Source: an uncultured Collinsella sp.
Lineage (GTDB): Bacteria; Actinomycetota; Coriobacteriia; Coriobacteriales; Coriobacteriaceae
Assembly (NCBI GenBank): GCA_900542305.1
Contig: UQMU01000011.1
Coordinates: 1 to 57,199 of the forward strand
Length of the DNA: 57,199 nt
Direction of reading: 5' to 3'
The number at the start of each line of letters is the position of its first letter. Positions within the stretch are counted from its first letter, which is position 1. The notes under the pieces are model-generated. The model worked only from the letters and a program-made list of their open reading frames with translations. It made no database searches and was not told the origin of the DNA. Shown in pieces: positions 24,682 through 32,766 of the stretch. Position numbers and translations under genes: made by a program.

Positions 24682-26016
24682 ATGAGCACACAGACCGAGC
24701 CCAAGCTCGTCACGCAAATCGACTTCGCCCGCGCCGGGCAGATCACGCCGCAGATGAAGGAGGTTGCCGAGCGCGAGCATCGCGCCCCCGAGTACATCCG
24801 CGAGCGCGTGGCCGACGGCCGCATCGCCATCCCCGCCAACATCGTGCATATCAAAAAAGGCATGCGCGCCTTTGGTGTCGGCGAAGGCCTTTCCACCAAG
24901 GTCAACGTGAACTTGGGCATCTCGGGCGACAAGGCCGATGCCGCCGAGGAATGGAAGAAGGTCAAGATCGCCGAGGACTACGGCGCCGACGCCATCATGG
25001 ACCTCTCCAACTCGGGCAAGACGCGCCAGTTCCGCCAGCAGCTCATCGACGAGACGCCGCTCATGGTGGGCACCGTCCCCATGTACGATGCCATCGGCTA
25101 CATGGAAAAGCCGCTGGTCAAGCTCACCAAGGACGACCTGTTCGAGGTCGTGCGCGCGCACGCCGAGGACGGCGTGGACTTTATGACCATCCACTGCGGC
25201 ATCAACAAGTCGGTCACCAAGACTTTTAAGGAGACCGGCCGCCTGATGAACATCGTGAGCCGCGGCGGTTCACTGCTGTTTGGCTGGATGGAGGTCACCG
25301 GTAACGAGAACCCGTTCTATGAGTTCTACGACGAGTTGCTCGAGATTTGCCACGAGTACGACGTGACGATTTCGCTCGGCGACTCCTGCCGCCCGGGCTG
25401 TCTCTACGACTCCAACGACGCCACCGAGACCGCTGAGATGATCGAGCTGGGCAAGCTGTGCAAGCGCGCTTGGGCCGCCGGCGTCCAGGTCATGGTCGAG
25501 GGCCCGGGTCACATGGCGCTCGACGAGATCGCCGCCAACATGAAACTGCAGAAGCGCCTGTGCCACAATGCTCCGTTCTATGTGCTCGGACCGCTGGTGA
25601 CCGATATCGGCGTGGGTTACGACCACATCACCGCCGCCATCGGCGGCGCCATCTCCGCCAGCTCCGGTGCCGACTTCCTGTGCTACGTGACACCGGCCGA
25701 GCACCTATGCCTGCCTAACGCCCAGGATGTGCTCGACGGCCTCATGGCCACCAAGATCGCCGCACACGCCGCCGATATCGCCAAGAAGGTGCCCCACGCC
25801 CGCGACATGGACGACAGGATGGGCCAGGCACGCCGCAAGCTCGACTGGGACGCCATGTGGAAGTGCGCGCTCGACCCGGTTACGGGCAAGAAGCGCTACG
25901 AGGAGTCCCCCGCCGCCACCGAGGGCACTTGCACCATGTGTGGCAAGATGTGCGCCGTCCGAACCGTCAACAAGATCTTCGAGGGCACCACGATCGACCT
26001 TGGCATGGAGGACTAG
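24682..26016 (+). CDS. thiC: Phosphomethylpyrimidine synthase
   Basis: A 444-residue radical-SAM-like enzyme turning aminoimidazole ribotide into the hydroxymethylpyrimidine phosphate of thiamin. It is the short form without the plant/enterobacterial N-terminal extension. Family marks: NVNLGISGDK, MDLSNSGKTRQFR, GTVPMYDAIGY, FMTIHCGINK, SRGGSLLFGWM, SLGDSCRPGC, MVEGPGHMALDEI and YVTPAEHLCLP. The cluster-binding C-terminus reads CTMCGKMC, spacing CX2CX3C rather than the CX2CX4C of E. coli. The upstream TPP riboswitch and thiD next door support thiamin rather than the related benzimidazole synthase. ATG 24682 is 9 nt after AAGGGAG. Confidence 0.95.
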   Translation: MSTQTEPKLVTQIDFARAGQITPQMKEVAEREHRAPEYIRERVADGRIAIPANIVHIKKGMRAFGVGEGLSTKVNVNLGISGDKADAAEEWKKVKIAEDYGADAIMDLSNSGKTRQFRQQLIDETPLMVGTVPMYDAIGYMEKPLVKLTKDDLFEVVRAHAEDGVDFMTIHCGINKSVTKTFKETGRLMNIVSRGGSLLFGWMEVTGNENPFYEFYDELLEICHEYDVTISLGDSCRPGCLYDSNDATETAEMIELGKLCKRAWAAGVQVMVEGPGHMALDEIAANMKLQKRLCHNAPFYVLGPLVTDIGVGYDHITAAIGGAISASSGADFLCYVTPAEHLCLPNAQDVLDGLMATKIAAHAADIAKKVPHARDMDDRMGQARRKLDWDAMWKCALDPVTGKKRYEESPAATEGTCTMCGKMCAVRTVNKIFEGTTIDLGMED

Positions 26017-26111
26017 CCCTGTCGACGCGGCCGCTTCTGGCGGCGAGCCGGTGCCTGTCAATTGTTGACGTGTGAACATTTGCTTGCATTTGCGTAAAGA
26101 TTGCATCGCCC

Positions 26112-26152
26112 GCCCGGGTTCGACATAGAGTCGGCCCGGGCATCTTTATAAT
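26112..26152 (+). terminator. Terminator of thiC, with a TATAAT at its end
   Basis: The stem GCCCGGG with CCCGGGC (26112-26118 and 26135-26141) and a loop that can pair further (TTCGAC with GTCGG-like bases) are followed by ATCTTTATAAT. The last six bases (26147-26152) are a perfect -10 hexamer for thiD, though no -35 stands out. Confidence 0.65.
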
Positions 26153-26198
26153 GCTGGCTTATAGACCCATTTGATTCCGACCGAACAAGGGAGCGAAC

Positions 26199-27029
26199 AT
26201 GGATCGCAGTAAGGTACCTGCCGTTCTATCCATCGCAGGATCCGATTCCAGCGGTGGCGCCGGCATTCAGGCCGACATCAAGACCATCACGGCGCACCGC
26301 CTGTATGCCGAGACGGCCATCACCGCCATCACCGCACAGAACACCCTGGGCGTCACCGCCGTGCAGAACATCTCCCCGGATATTGTCGCGGCGCAGATCG
26401 ATGCCGTTTTTGACGATATCCGCCCCAACGCCGTCAAGATTGGCATGGTTTCCTCTGCCGAGATTATCGATGTTATCGCCGACCGCCTGAGCGCCTGGAA
26501 CGCGACAAACGTGGTAGTCGACCCCGTCATGGTAGCCACCTCGGGCGCGCGGCTGATTGCCGAAGATGCCGCCGAGGCGCTCACCCTCCGCCTGTTCCCG
26601 CTAGCGACGGTTATCACGCCCAATATTCCCGAGGCCATGGCCCTGCTCGACTACGAGGTCGACTCCGAGCGCACGCAGCAAAATGCTGCCATGCTCCTCA
26701 CCCGCCGCTTTGGTTGCGCATCCCTCGTTAAGGGTGGACATCTTGTCAACGAGGCCAACGATGTACTGGCCGAACCCGCGCCACTCGATGACGAGGGCAA
26801 CCATCTGGGAGATCCACTCACCACGTGGTTCCGCCACAAGCGCATCGAGACCGACAACACACACGGCACCGGCTGCACGCTCTCGTCCGCCATCGCCTGC
26901 GCGCTGGCCCAGGGTATGGATCTTGCCGATGCCGTCAACGCGGGCAAGGCCTACCTAACCGGCGCTCTCGCCGCCGGCTTTGACATGGGCAAAGGTTCCG
27001 GCCCCGTCAACCACATGTGGCAGTATTAA
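26199..27029 (+). CDS. thiD: Hydroxymethylpyrimidine (phosphate) kinase
   Basis: A 276-residue ribokinase-fold enzyme that phosphorylates HMP and HMP-P, the step after ThiC. N-terminal SIAGSDSSGGAGIQADIKT is the substrate-binding signature; VVDPVMVATSGARLI and ITPNIPEAMALL follow, then LVKGGH and the C-terminal anion hole NTHGTGCTLSSAIA with the catalytic Asp region. AAGGGAG lies 6 nt before the ATG. A 182-bp gap with a terminator separates it from thiC. Confidence 0.95.
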   Translation: MDRSKVPAVLSIAGSDSSGGAGIQADIKTITAHRLYAETAITAITAQNTLGVTAVQNISPDIVAAQIDAVFDDIRPNAVKIGMVSSAEIIDVIADRLSAWNATNVVVDPVMVATSGARLIAEDAAEALTLRLFPLATVITPNIPEAMALLDYEVDSERTQQNAAMLLTRRFGCASLVKGGHLVNEANDVLAEPAPLDDEGNHLGDPLTTWFRHKRIETDNTHGTGCTLSSAIACALAQGMDLADAVNAGKAYLTGALAAGFDMGKGSGPVNHMWQY

Positions 27030-27043
27030 GATTCACAGCCCAA

Positions 27044-27080
27044 AACCACCGCAAAGGGGACAGGCACCCTTGCGGTGGTT
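27044..27080 (+). terminator. Hairpin after thiD
   Basis: An 11-bp perfect stem (AACCACCGCAA with TTGCGGTGGTT) and a 15-nt loop (GGGGACAGGCACC core). No T run follows, so termination is uncertain; the arms resemble those before yaaA and at 27321, suggesting a recurring intergenic hairpin type. Confidence 0.55.
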
Positions 27081-27090
27081 CCCACAAACA

Positions 27091-27306
27091 TCTCGATCCG
27101 TAACAGTTAGAGTCCATTTTTCGGCCCACCTGTTACAGATTGAGACATTCAAATTCCGCTGAGAAGATAATCTCGGTCTGTAACAGTAACTCGGCGAAAT
27201 CGACCCTAGATGTTACAGATCGAGACAAACGACCGATATCGACCTAAATAATCTCAATCTGTAACATCTAGCCCGTTTTCGGCCTTACAACTGTTACAGA
27301 TCGAGA
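27091..27306. repeat. Array of three 55-bp palindromes
   Basis: Six copies of a 16-bp motif (consensus TCTCGATCTGTAACAG) alternate in orientation: 27091-27106/27130-27145, 27171-27186/27210-27225, 27252-27267/27291-27306. Each pair is 55 bp with a 23-nt loop, and the units repeat every 80-81 bp. Loops and the 25-26-nt spacers are unrelated in sequence. This fills most of the 333-bp gene-less stretch 27030-27362. Function unknown. Confidence 0.9.
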
Positions 27307-27311
27307 CAAAG

Positions 27312-27353
27312 CAACGAAACAAGCCGCCGCAAGGGGAACTTCTGTGGTGGTTT
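27312..27353 (-). terminator. Terminator of the SGNH hydrolase gene
   Basis: AAGCCGCCGCA (27321-27331) pairs along 11 bp with TGTGGTGGTTT (27343-27353), using three G-T pairs on the + strand. On the minus strand it is followed by TTGTTTCG. It lies 10 nt after the hydrolase stop. Confidence 0.5.
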
Positions 27354-27362
27354 GGGGTCGCG

Positions 27363-28022
27363 CTACTCTCCGAGCATCTCTTGGAGCTTGGCTGCCACGG
27401 CGTGACCCAGGCTCTCATGGCTTTCGGGCATCATATGCAGATAGTCGATATCGCCCGGCTCGGCAAAGTCGGCTGCATTCAAAAAGTCGCAGCCAAACTG
27501 CTCAGCCACATGCGCGTAGTACTCACCAAAATGTTCCGAGGCTTCTACGGAATGCTCGTCAAAATCGGTCATATATACGTCGGCGATCTGCGGCTTAATC
27601 TTGATAGGCGCCATCAGCAGAATGCGTGGACAAGGCGCAGCGTCGGTCCACGGAAACGCGCGGACGGCGCGAATCAGCGCCATGGCGCCACGGGCGATAT
27701 CGGAAGCTGTCACGTTAAAGACCGTCTTACAGTCGTTGGTGCCCAGCATGATCACAATGGCGTCCAGCGGCTTATGGGCCTCGAGCAGCATCGGAAGTGC
27801 GCGGATGCCGTTAAGATTGGTGTCCAGATGGCACATGTCGTCGCGTACCGTCGTGCGGCCGTTGAGGCCTTCTTCAATTACATGCCAGCCCTCGCCTAAG
27901 TCACGTTGGGCCACGCCGCACCAGCGCACATCCTGCGCATAGCGCACCGCGGTGCCGTCGCGCATGCCCGCCGGATCGTAACCATAGGTGTTGCTGTCGC
28001 CAAAGCATAGAACGTTTTTCAT
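27363..28022 (-). CDS. SGNH/GDSL hydrolase
   Basis: A 219-residue esterase-type hydrolase without signal peptide, so probably cytoplasmic. Block I is LCFGDSNTYGYD with catalytic Ser10, block II contains GLNGRTT, block III is MLGTNDCK, and block V is DYLHMMPESHESLG with the Asp-His pair. This layout matches arylesterases and lysophospholipases of the family. The natural substrate is unknown. An independent gene with a terminator on one side and the PARG-like gene behind it on the same strand (78 bp upstream). Confidence 0.88.
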   Translation of the reverse strand: MKNVLCFGDSNTYGYDPAGMRDGTAVRYAQDVRWCGVAQRDLGEGWHVIEEGLNGRTTVRDDMCHLDTNLNGIRALPMLLEAHKPLDAIVIMLGTNDCKTVFNVTASDIARGAMALIRAVRAFPWTDAAPCPRILLMAPIKIKPQIADVYMTDFDEHSVEASEHFGEYYAHVAEQFGCDFLNAADFAEPGDIDYLHMMPESHESLGHAVAAKLQEMLGE

Positions 28023-28100
28023 CGTAAGCCCCTCGCTCAGTAAAAAGCCGACGGAAGCAGCCTCTCCCGCCGGCTCGACCTATCTGTCAGCACGTACCGA

Positions 28101-29234
28101 TTACAGGTACTTGCGCCAATCGTCCTCGTCCTCATCATCCTCGGTAGCAGCCTGGGTCTGCTCGGCGGCGCGAGCTGCCGCAGCGCGAGCGGCAACCTGG
28201 GCATAGGACTCCTCGTTGCGCTCGGGGAAGTTTGCCAGCACGTGCTCGAACTTGGCAAAATCCTCATCCCAGCGCGTAGAAGGCACGGCAAAGAAGACTT
28301 GCTTGACCTTAAAGTCGCCCGACGCGAGCTCCTTGCGGAAGAGCTCGGCCACGGCCTCTGCGTCAAAGCCGTTGTTGTCGCAGCCCCAAGCGCCCAGCAC
28401 GAGCTTCTCGCGACCTAGCTCGTCGCAGATGGCAAGCACAAAGCGAATGCGGTCGCGCAGGGCATCCAGCAGAGCATCGTCGCTCACGCGATACTCCTGG
28501 CGGGCGCGCTTAACGTTGGGCGCGGCGGCCACGATCACGTCGGCGTATGCATGCACGTGGTTGCGGTCGAAGCGCACCGCAGGCACCACCAGCGCACGGT
28601 TTCGGTAAAGCTCGCAGTTGATGTTGCGGCGACGGTTCTCGCCGTACCATTTGCGCTGCTTATCGAGAACGTTGTACAGATACGAATCGGCGCACAGCGT
28701 GGCCTCCTGGCCCAGATAACCCTGAATATAGCCACCGCCCGGATTGGTGAACGAGGCAAAGGCGAGCACGGCCATGTCGCAGAACTGCGCATAGCCACGA
28801 CCGTTATCCAGAATGGCCTGCGTGGCAGAGGCGTCGAGCACGGTGACCTCGGGCAGGACCGGAGCGGGCTCCTCGGCGGCAGGCGCGGACTCGGTCTCCG
28901 TGGCCTCCTCTGCGTGTGCAGGCTCGGCCGTAACCTCGGTCTCGGCGGACGCAACCTCAGCGGTCTCGGCCTCGGCGGCCTCAGACTCCTCGGCAACCTG
29001 TTCTTCGGTGGCCACAGCACTCTGAACCTTGGCCTTCATCGCCGAGACAAAGCCGGCAGGCATACCGTCAAACTCGCGAACACCGGCAAGCGAACGCTCG
29101 ATATCCTTGGCGCACGCTTCGGACACAGTTGCCACGTGACGCTCGGCGGCCTTGGCACGGGCCTCGCGCTTGGGATTGGGCTGACCCGCTCGGTTGGACC
29201 TGCGGTTACGGTTCCTGTTGTCGACGTCTGCCAT
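28101..29234 (-). CDS. TIGR02452-type PARG-like protein with altered catalytic motif
   Basis: 377 residues in three parts: a basic, probably disordered head (1-35), an Ala/Glu-rich stretch (about 75-130), and a macrodomain-like core of the microbial poly(ADP-ribose) glycohydrolase family. The core has LAFASFTNPGGGYIQGYLGQ (residues 157-176), then EATLCADSYLYN, and LGAWGCDNNGFDAEAVAELF. The family signature is GGG-X6-8-QEE; here it reads QEA, so the second Glu, catalytic in studied PARGs, is Ala. The protein may bind ADP-ribose without cutting it. The tail is acidic (DDEDEDDW). AAAGG precedes the ATG. Confidence 0.75.
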   Translation of the reverse strand: MADVDNRNRNRRSNRAGQPNPKREARAKAAERHVATVSEACAKDIERSLAGVREFDGMPAGFVSAMKAKVQSAVATEEQVAEESEAAEAETAEVASAETEVTAEPAHAEEATETESAPAAEEPAPVLPEVTVLDASATQAILDNGRGYAQFCDMAVLAFASFTNPGGGYIQGYLGQEATLCADSYLYNVLDKQRKWYGENRRRNINCELYRNRALVVPAVRFDRNHVHAYADVIVAAAPNVKRARQEYRVSDDALLDALRDRIRFVLAICDELGREKLVLGAWGCDNNGFDAEAVAELFRKELASGDFKVKQVFFAVPSTRWDEDFAKFEHVLANFPERNEESYAQVAARAAAARAAEQTQAATEDDEDEDDWRKYL

Positions 29235-29300
29235 AAGTGGTCACCTTTCTCGGTCTCTGCCGCTATCGGCTTTTCCCATCCATGATACCCCGTCGCGTAC

Positions 29301-29328
29301 AAAAAAGACGGCCCCGAAGGACCGCCTT
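29301..29328 (-). terminator. Terminator of the BAX-inhibitor-1 gene
   Basis: An 8-bp stem with two G-T pairs and a short TTCG-type loop is followed on the minus strand by TTTTTT. It lies 45 nt past the stop. Confidence 0.75.
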
Positions 29329-29372
29329 TCGCATCGATTTGCATGCACGGCAAGCACCGCCGCAATTCGCCA

Positions 29373-30068
29373 CTAGTCGCGACGGCCGAGGATGTTCAGA
29401 ATGCGCAGGAACACGTTGATAATATCCACGAACAGGTTAGAGGCCATAAGCACGGCGTTGGGCAGTGTAGGCGGCACTGTCGTGGCAACATAGGTGTCGT
29501 AGCCAATAAAGCCGGCGAACACCACGATCACGATCAGGTCGGTGATGGTCTGCGAGACGCCCATGAACATCAGCACGATCTCAACCAGAATAGTGGCGAG
29601 CAGAATGCCAAAACCGATGCCATATACGCGCTGGAAAAACTTGGGGAACGTCACGCCCAAGGCGCCAAAGACAAAGGTGATGGCGGCCGTGGCGATAAAG
29701 GCAGTGTTGATGGTGGGCAGGTCGTAGTTGGCAAGGCCAAACGACGCGGTCAGGCCAAAGGTACTCGCAAAGATTACGTAGCCCACAAGGGACAGGCCCA
29801 CGGACTGTTTGCTGGCAGCAGCCGACATCATAACCATGCCGACGATGGTCAAAATAAACGAGCCAAAGACCAGCGGCAAGGCGGCGCCGCTCATCATCAT
29901 GCGCGCAAACGACATGGTGCTCGTAAAGTAGGCGCCGGCGCCCATGGCGCAAAAGCCCAAGAAGATCAGGGCAGACATGGTGAGATTGTACGCGCGCGGC
30001 GACATCTCCTTGGCGCGGCTTGCGCCGCTCTCGACGGGGCCGTTCTGATAGCCCTGGATATCGTTCAT
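29373..30068 (-). CDS. BAX-inhibitor-1 (YccA/YbhL) family membrane protein
   Basis: A 231-residue inner-membrane protein with seven hydrophobic helices after a 25-residue hydrophilic head. The family pattern is seen in the last third: SQTITDLIVIVVFAGFIGYD (Asp near the end is part of the pH-sensing pair in BsYetJ-type proteins) and the C-terminal ALMASNLFVDIINVFLRILN-like helix. Some members are pH-gated calcium channels, others interact with FtsH. AAAGGA lies 8 nt before the ATG. Monocistronic. Confidence 0.87.
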   Translation of the reverse strand: MNDIQGYQNGPVESGASRAKEMSPRAYNLTMSALIFLGFCAMGAGAYFTSTMSFARMMMSGAALPLVFGSFILTIVGMVMMSAAASKQSVGLSLVGYVIFASTFGLTASFGLANYDLPTINTAFIATAAITFVFGALGVTFPKFFQRVYGIGFGILLATILVEIVLMFMGVSQTITDLIVIVVFAGFIGYDTYVATTVPPTLPNAVLMASNLFVDIINVFLRILNILGRRD

Positions 30069-30152
30069 AGGTTCGTCCTTTCAAAAAGCGCCACAAATAA
30101 CGGCGCAGTAGCTGACAAGATTCCTGTCATTGTACCCGAACGCCGTGCGTCC

Positions 30153-30491
30153 TTACCTACGGCGCTCGCCCTCAAGCGTACGGTCGAATGCCCACACCCA
30201 CCAACGCATCAGGTGGGCCTGCGAGCCATCTGGTCGTTCGCGCGTCTGGTCCTCCAGATACAACTCGGTCGCGTGCCCGCCAAAACGCACCTTATAGGTT
30301 GCCGTACGGATGCCGTGAACCGTCAGGCCAAACCCAGCGGTCGAGACAATCTCGTCAATCGTAAAGCAACGACCGTCGACCCAGCAGACGGTGACCGGCA
30401 CGACCTGTCCGCCCGCGAGGATGCGAGCCACGACGTCCACATACTGCTTGTGCACGCGCCGAGTTTTGCCATCTGTCTGTCGATATTCCAT
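30153..30491 (-). CDS. Small conserved-looking protein of unknown function, possibly leaderless
   Basis: A 112-residue soluble protein beginning MEYRQTDGKTRRVHKQYVDV. The middle alternates beta-like stretches (VPVTVCWVDGRCFTIDEIV, GIRTATYKVRFGGHATELYL), and Trp-rich RWWVWAFDRTL near the end. The ATG at 30491 lies 7 nt after a good -10 hexamer, so transcription would start at or beside the start codon. The AGGAGG just upstream is too close (1 nt) to work normally. Frame open upstream to 30668 is not protein-like. No family recognised with certainty. Confidence 0.7.
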   Translation of the reverse strand: MEYRQTDGKTRRVHKQYVDVVARILAGGQVVPVTVCWVDGRCFTIDEIVSTAGFGLTVHGIRTATYKVRFGGHATELYLEDQTRERPDGSQAHLMRWWVWAFDRTLEGERRR

Positions 30492-30498
30492 GCCTCCT

Positions 30499-30528
30499 AT
30501 TATCGAACGCATGTTTGCATGTTGTAAA
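30499..30528 (-). promoter_or_regulatory. Promoter placing the transcript start at the ATG
   Basis: On the minus strand, TTTACA (30528-30523) and GATAAT (30504-30499) are separated by 18 bp. The start codon begins 8 nt after the -10, which implies a leaderless mRNA. Confidence 0.55.
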
Positions 30529-30740
30529 GCGAACAGACTGTGGTTTTGGAGTGTCGGAGCGAACGCGCGTGTCCGCATGGCGTGATAGCAAAAAGAACAC
30601 CCACGGTCAACAGGGCTAATATTCAATTTTAGTGCCAAAAAATTACTTCTCCCATCAGAACTCGGCAAAGAAACCCGTAGGAGGTGATACGATTTATCAT
30701 GTTTTTGTAACGTGTCTGCAAACTTCGAGAAAGCCCATAT

Positions 30741-31790
30741 ATGGACGTAACGTTCTCAACCTTCCTCGGCCAAATTGTGTCGAACCCAGTCCTTGCCGTC
30801 ACCGTGATCCTCGCGTTGGGCGCCATCTTCGTCAATGGATGGACCGACGCGCCCAACGCCATCGCGACCTGCGTCACTACGCGTTGCATGCCCGCCCGCG
30901 CCGCCATTCTCATGAGCGCCGCATTCAACTTCCTCGGCGTGCTCATCATGACGCACTTTAATGCGAGCGTCGCCAACACCATCTCACATATCGTCGATTT
31001 TGGCGGAAACAGCACCATGGCGCTCGCCTGCCTGTGCGCGGCACTGTTCTCCATCGTCGTCTACGGCGCCACAGCGTCGCGTTTTGGCATCCCCACCTCG
31101 CAAAGCCACAGCCTTATCGCCGGCCTGACCGGTGCCGCTATCGCCCTCGGCGGCGCGAGCAGCGTCAACGTCCACGAGTGGATGAAGGTCATCTACGGCC
31201 TGGCGCTCTCCATCGGCCTGGGCTTTGTCATGGGCTGGGTCCTGTGCAAACTCGTCTCGATTCTTTTCGCCGCCGCCAACAGGCGACGCGCCAATGTCTT
31301 CTTTAAATACGCTCAGATCGCGAGCGCTGCGGCCATGAGCTTTATGCACGGCGCGCAGGATGGACAGAAGTTCATCGGCGTGCTCTTTTTAGGCGTGGCC
31401 TTCGCAAACGGCCAGACCAGCGTCGGCGATGCCGGCATCCCCATCTGGATTATGCTGCTGTGCTCGGCCACCATGGGTATCGGCACCAGCGTGGGCGGTG
31501 AGCGCATCATCAAGTCCGTCGGCCAGAGCATGGTTAAGCTCGAGAAGTATCAGGGCTTCTCCGCCGACCTCGCGGGCGCCGCGAACCTGCTGCTTGCCAC
31601 CCTTACCGGCATCCCCGTGTCCTCCACACACATCAAGACCTGCGCCATCATGGGCGTCGGTGCCGTCAAGCGCCTCTCGGCCATCAACTTCGGCGTCGTC
31701 AAGGACATGATGTTCACCTGGTTCTTCACCTTCCCCGCCTGCGGACTCATCAGCTTTGTCATGGCCAAGCTGTTCATGATGTTCCTCTAG
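30741..31790 (+). CDS. pit: PiT family inorganic phosphate transporter
   Basis: A 349-residue low-affinity phosphate (metal-phosphate):cation symporter of the inner membrane, with about ten helices in two inverted halves. Each half has the family signature: GWTDAPNAIATCVTTR near residue 33 and SFMHGAQDGQKFIG near 200; the loop GIPTSQSHSLIAGLTGA follows the first, and GIPVSSTHIKTCAIMG the second. The DUF47 partner gene follows 67 bp later on the same strand. It complements the high-affinity Pst system at 37-40 kb. Confidence 0.93.
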   Translation: MDVTFSTFLGQIVSNPVLAVTVILALGAIFVNGWTDAPNAIATCVTTRCMPARAAILMSAAFNFLGVLIMTHFNASVANTISHIVDFGGNSTMALACLCAALFSIVVYGATASRFGIPTSQSHSLIAGLTGAAIALGGASSVNVHEWMKVIYGLALSIGLGFVMGWVLCKLVSILFAAANRRRANVFFKYAQIASAAAMSFMHGAQDGQKFIGVLFLGVAFANGQTSVGDAGIPIWIMLLCSATMGIGTSVGGERIIKSVGQSMVKLEKYQGFSADLAGAANLLLATLTGIPVSSTHIKTCAIMGVGAVKRLSAINFGVVKDMMFTWFFTFPACGLISFVMAKLFMMFL

Positions 31791-31857
31791 TCAAACCGAG
31801 CGTCCATCCGGACTGCAATGCTTCGCCCACCCGTCTTCGCCTCGAAAGGACCCACCC

Positions 31858-32481
31858 ATGGCAAAGAAACCCGATTCGTTCTACTTTGACAACTACGTCG
31901 CCTGCGCCGACCTTGCTGTCCAGGCCGCAGAGTTGCTCATCAAGATTTTTGAGAACTTTGATCCCGCGCAGATCCACGACATGCTCGAGGAGATGCATGC
32001 GATTGAGCATGCGGCAGACAAGAAGCACCACGAGCTCGAAGACGCCCTGCTCACCGCCTTTATCACCCCGCTCGAGCGCGAGGATCTGGATCTGATGAGC
32101 TGCGCGCTCGACACCGTGCTCGACCGTATTGAGGGCGTCGTGCAGCGCGTCTACTTCACCAACATTCAGAGCATCCATCCCGACGCCATCGTCATCGCCC
32201 ACAAGGTGACTGACGCCTGCCGCGCCATGAAAGACCTGATGGTCGAGCTTCCCAACTACCGCAAGTCCAAAACGCTGCGCGAGCTGGTCATCCAGATCAA
32301 CACCATCGAGTCCGAGGCCGACGAGCTCTACATCAACGCCATGCGCAACCTGCACGTTAACGGCAAGGATCCGCTCGAGGTCATCGCTTGGCGTGACGTC
32401 TACGCCTTCCTGGAGTACTGCGCCGACTGCTGCGAGAATGTGGCCGATGTTGTGGATTCGATTGTCATGAAGAACAGTTAA
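31858..32481 (+). CDS. DUF47/PhoU-like accessory protein of the PiT transporter
   Basis: A 207-residue, all-helical cytoplasmic protein related to PhoU, nearly always encoded next to pit genes and thought to regulate the carrier. Visible are the repeated acidic/His helices that bind metals in the family (MHAIEHAADKKHHELED; INTIESEADELYINAM) and LEYCADCCENVADVVDSIV near the end. GAAAGGA lies 7 nt before the ATG. Confidence 0.88.
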   Translation: MAKKPDSFYFDNYVACADLAVQAAELLIKIFENFDPAQIHDMLEEMHAIEHAADKKHHELEDALLTAFITPLEREDLDLMSCALDTVLDRIEGVVQRVYFTNIQSIHPDAIVIAHKVTDACRAMKDLMVELPNYRKSKTLRELVIQINTIESEADELYINAMRNLHVNGKDPLEVIAWRDVYAFLEYCADCCENVADVVDSIVMKNS

Positions 32482-32486
32482 TTGGG

Positions 32487-32595
32487 GGTACGTATCCCAC
32501 CGGTCGCGGGCCCGACCACTAATACCTTTTTCACTCCGGCTGCAAGCAGAGTCGTTCAAAAGGTATTAGTGGTCGGGCCCGCTCCCTTACGTACC
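32487..32595. repeat. Long inverted repeat after the pit operon
   Basis: 25-bp perfect arms (32506-32530 and 32558-32582) share the core GGGCCCGACCACTAATACC, and enclose a 27-nt loop. An outer 7-bp pair GGTACGT (32487-32493)/ACGTACC (32589-32595) extends it. It lies 25 nt after the DUF47 stop and probably ends the operon, although no T run follows. It marks the edge of the G/T-rich stretch 32600-33000. Confidence 0.85.
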
Positions 32596-32766
32596 ACCAT
32601 TGGGAACTTTGGCTGAGGGGTTGAGCGTGGTGGGGCCTTTGCTGTGATGGCCCTTGATTGCTCGGGGTTTTACTTTGGTATTCGATGAGCGATTGGCTGA
32701 TTGCCGCTTTGGGTACTCTTTGGGTTACTTTGGGTTTGTTTGATTTTTAATTGTTGGAGGGCTTGT

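Noticed and set aside
27091..27306. CRISPR array
   Set aside because: The repeats alternate in direction, are only 16 bp and imperfect, number six, and no cas gene is in the window.
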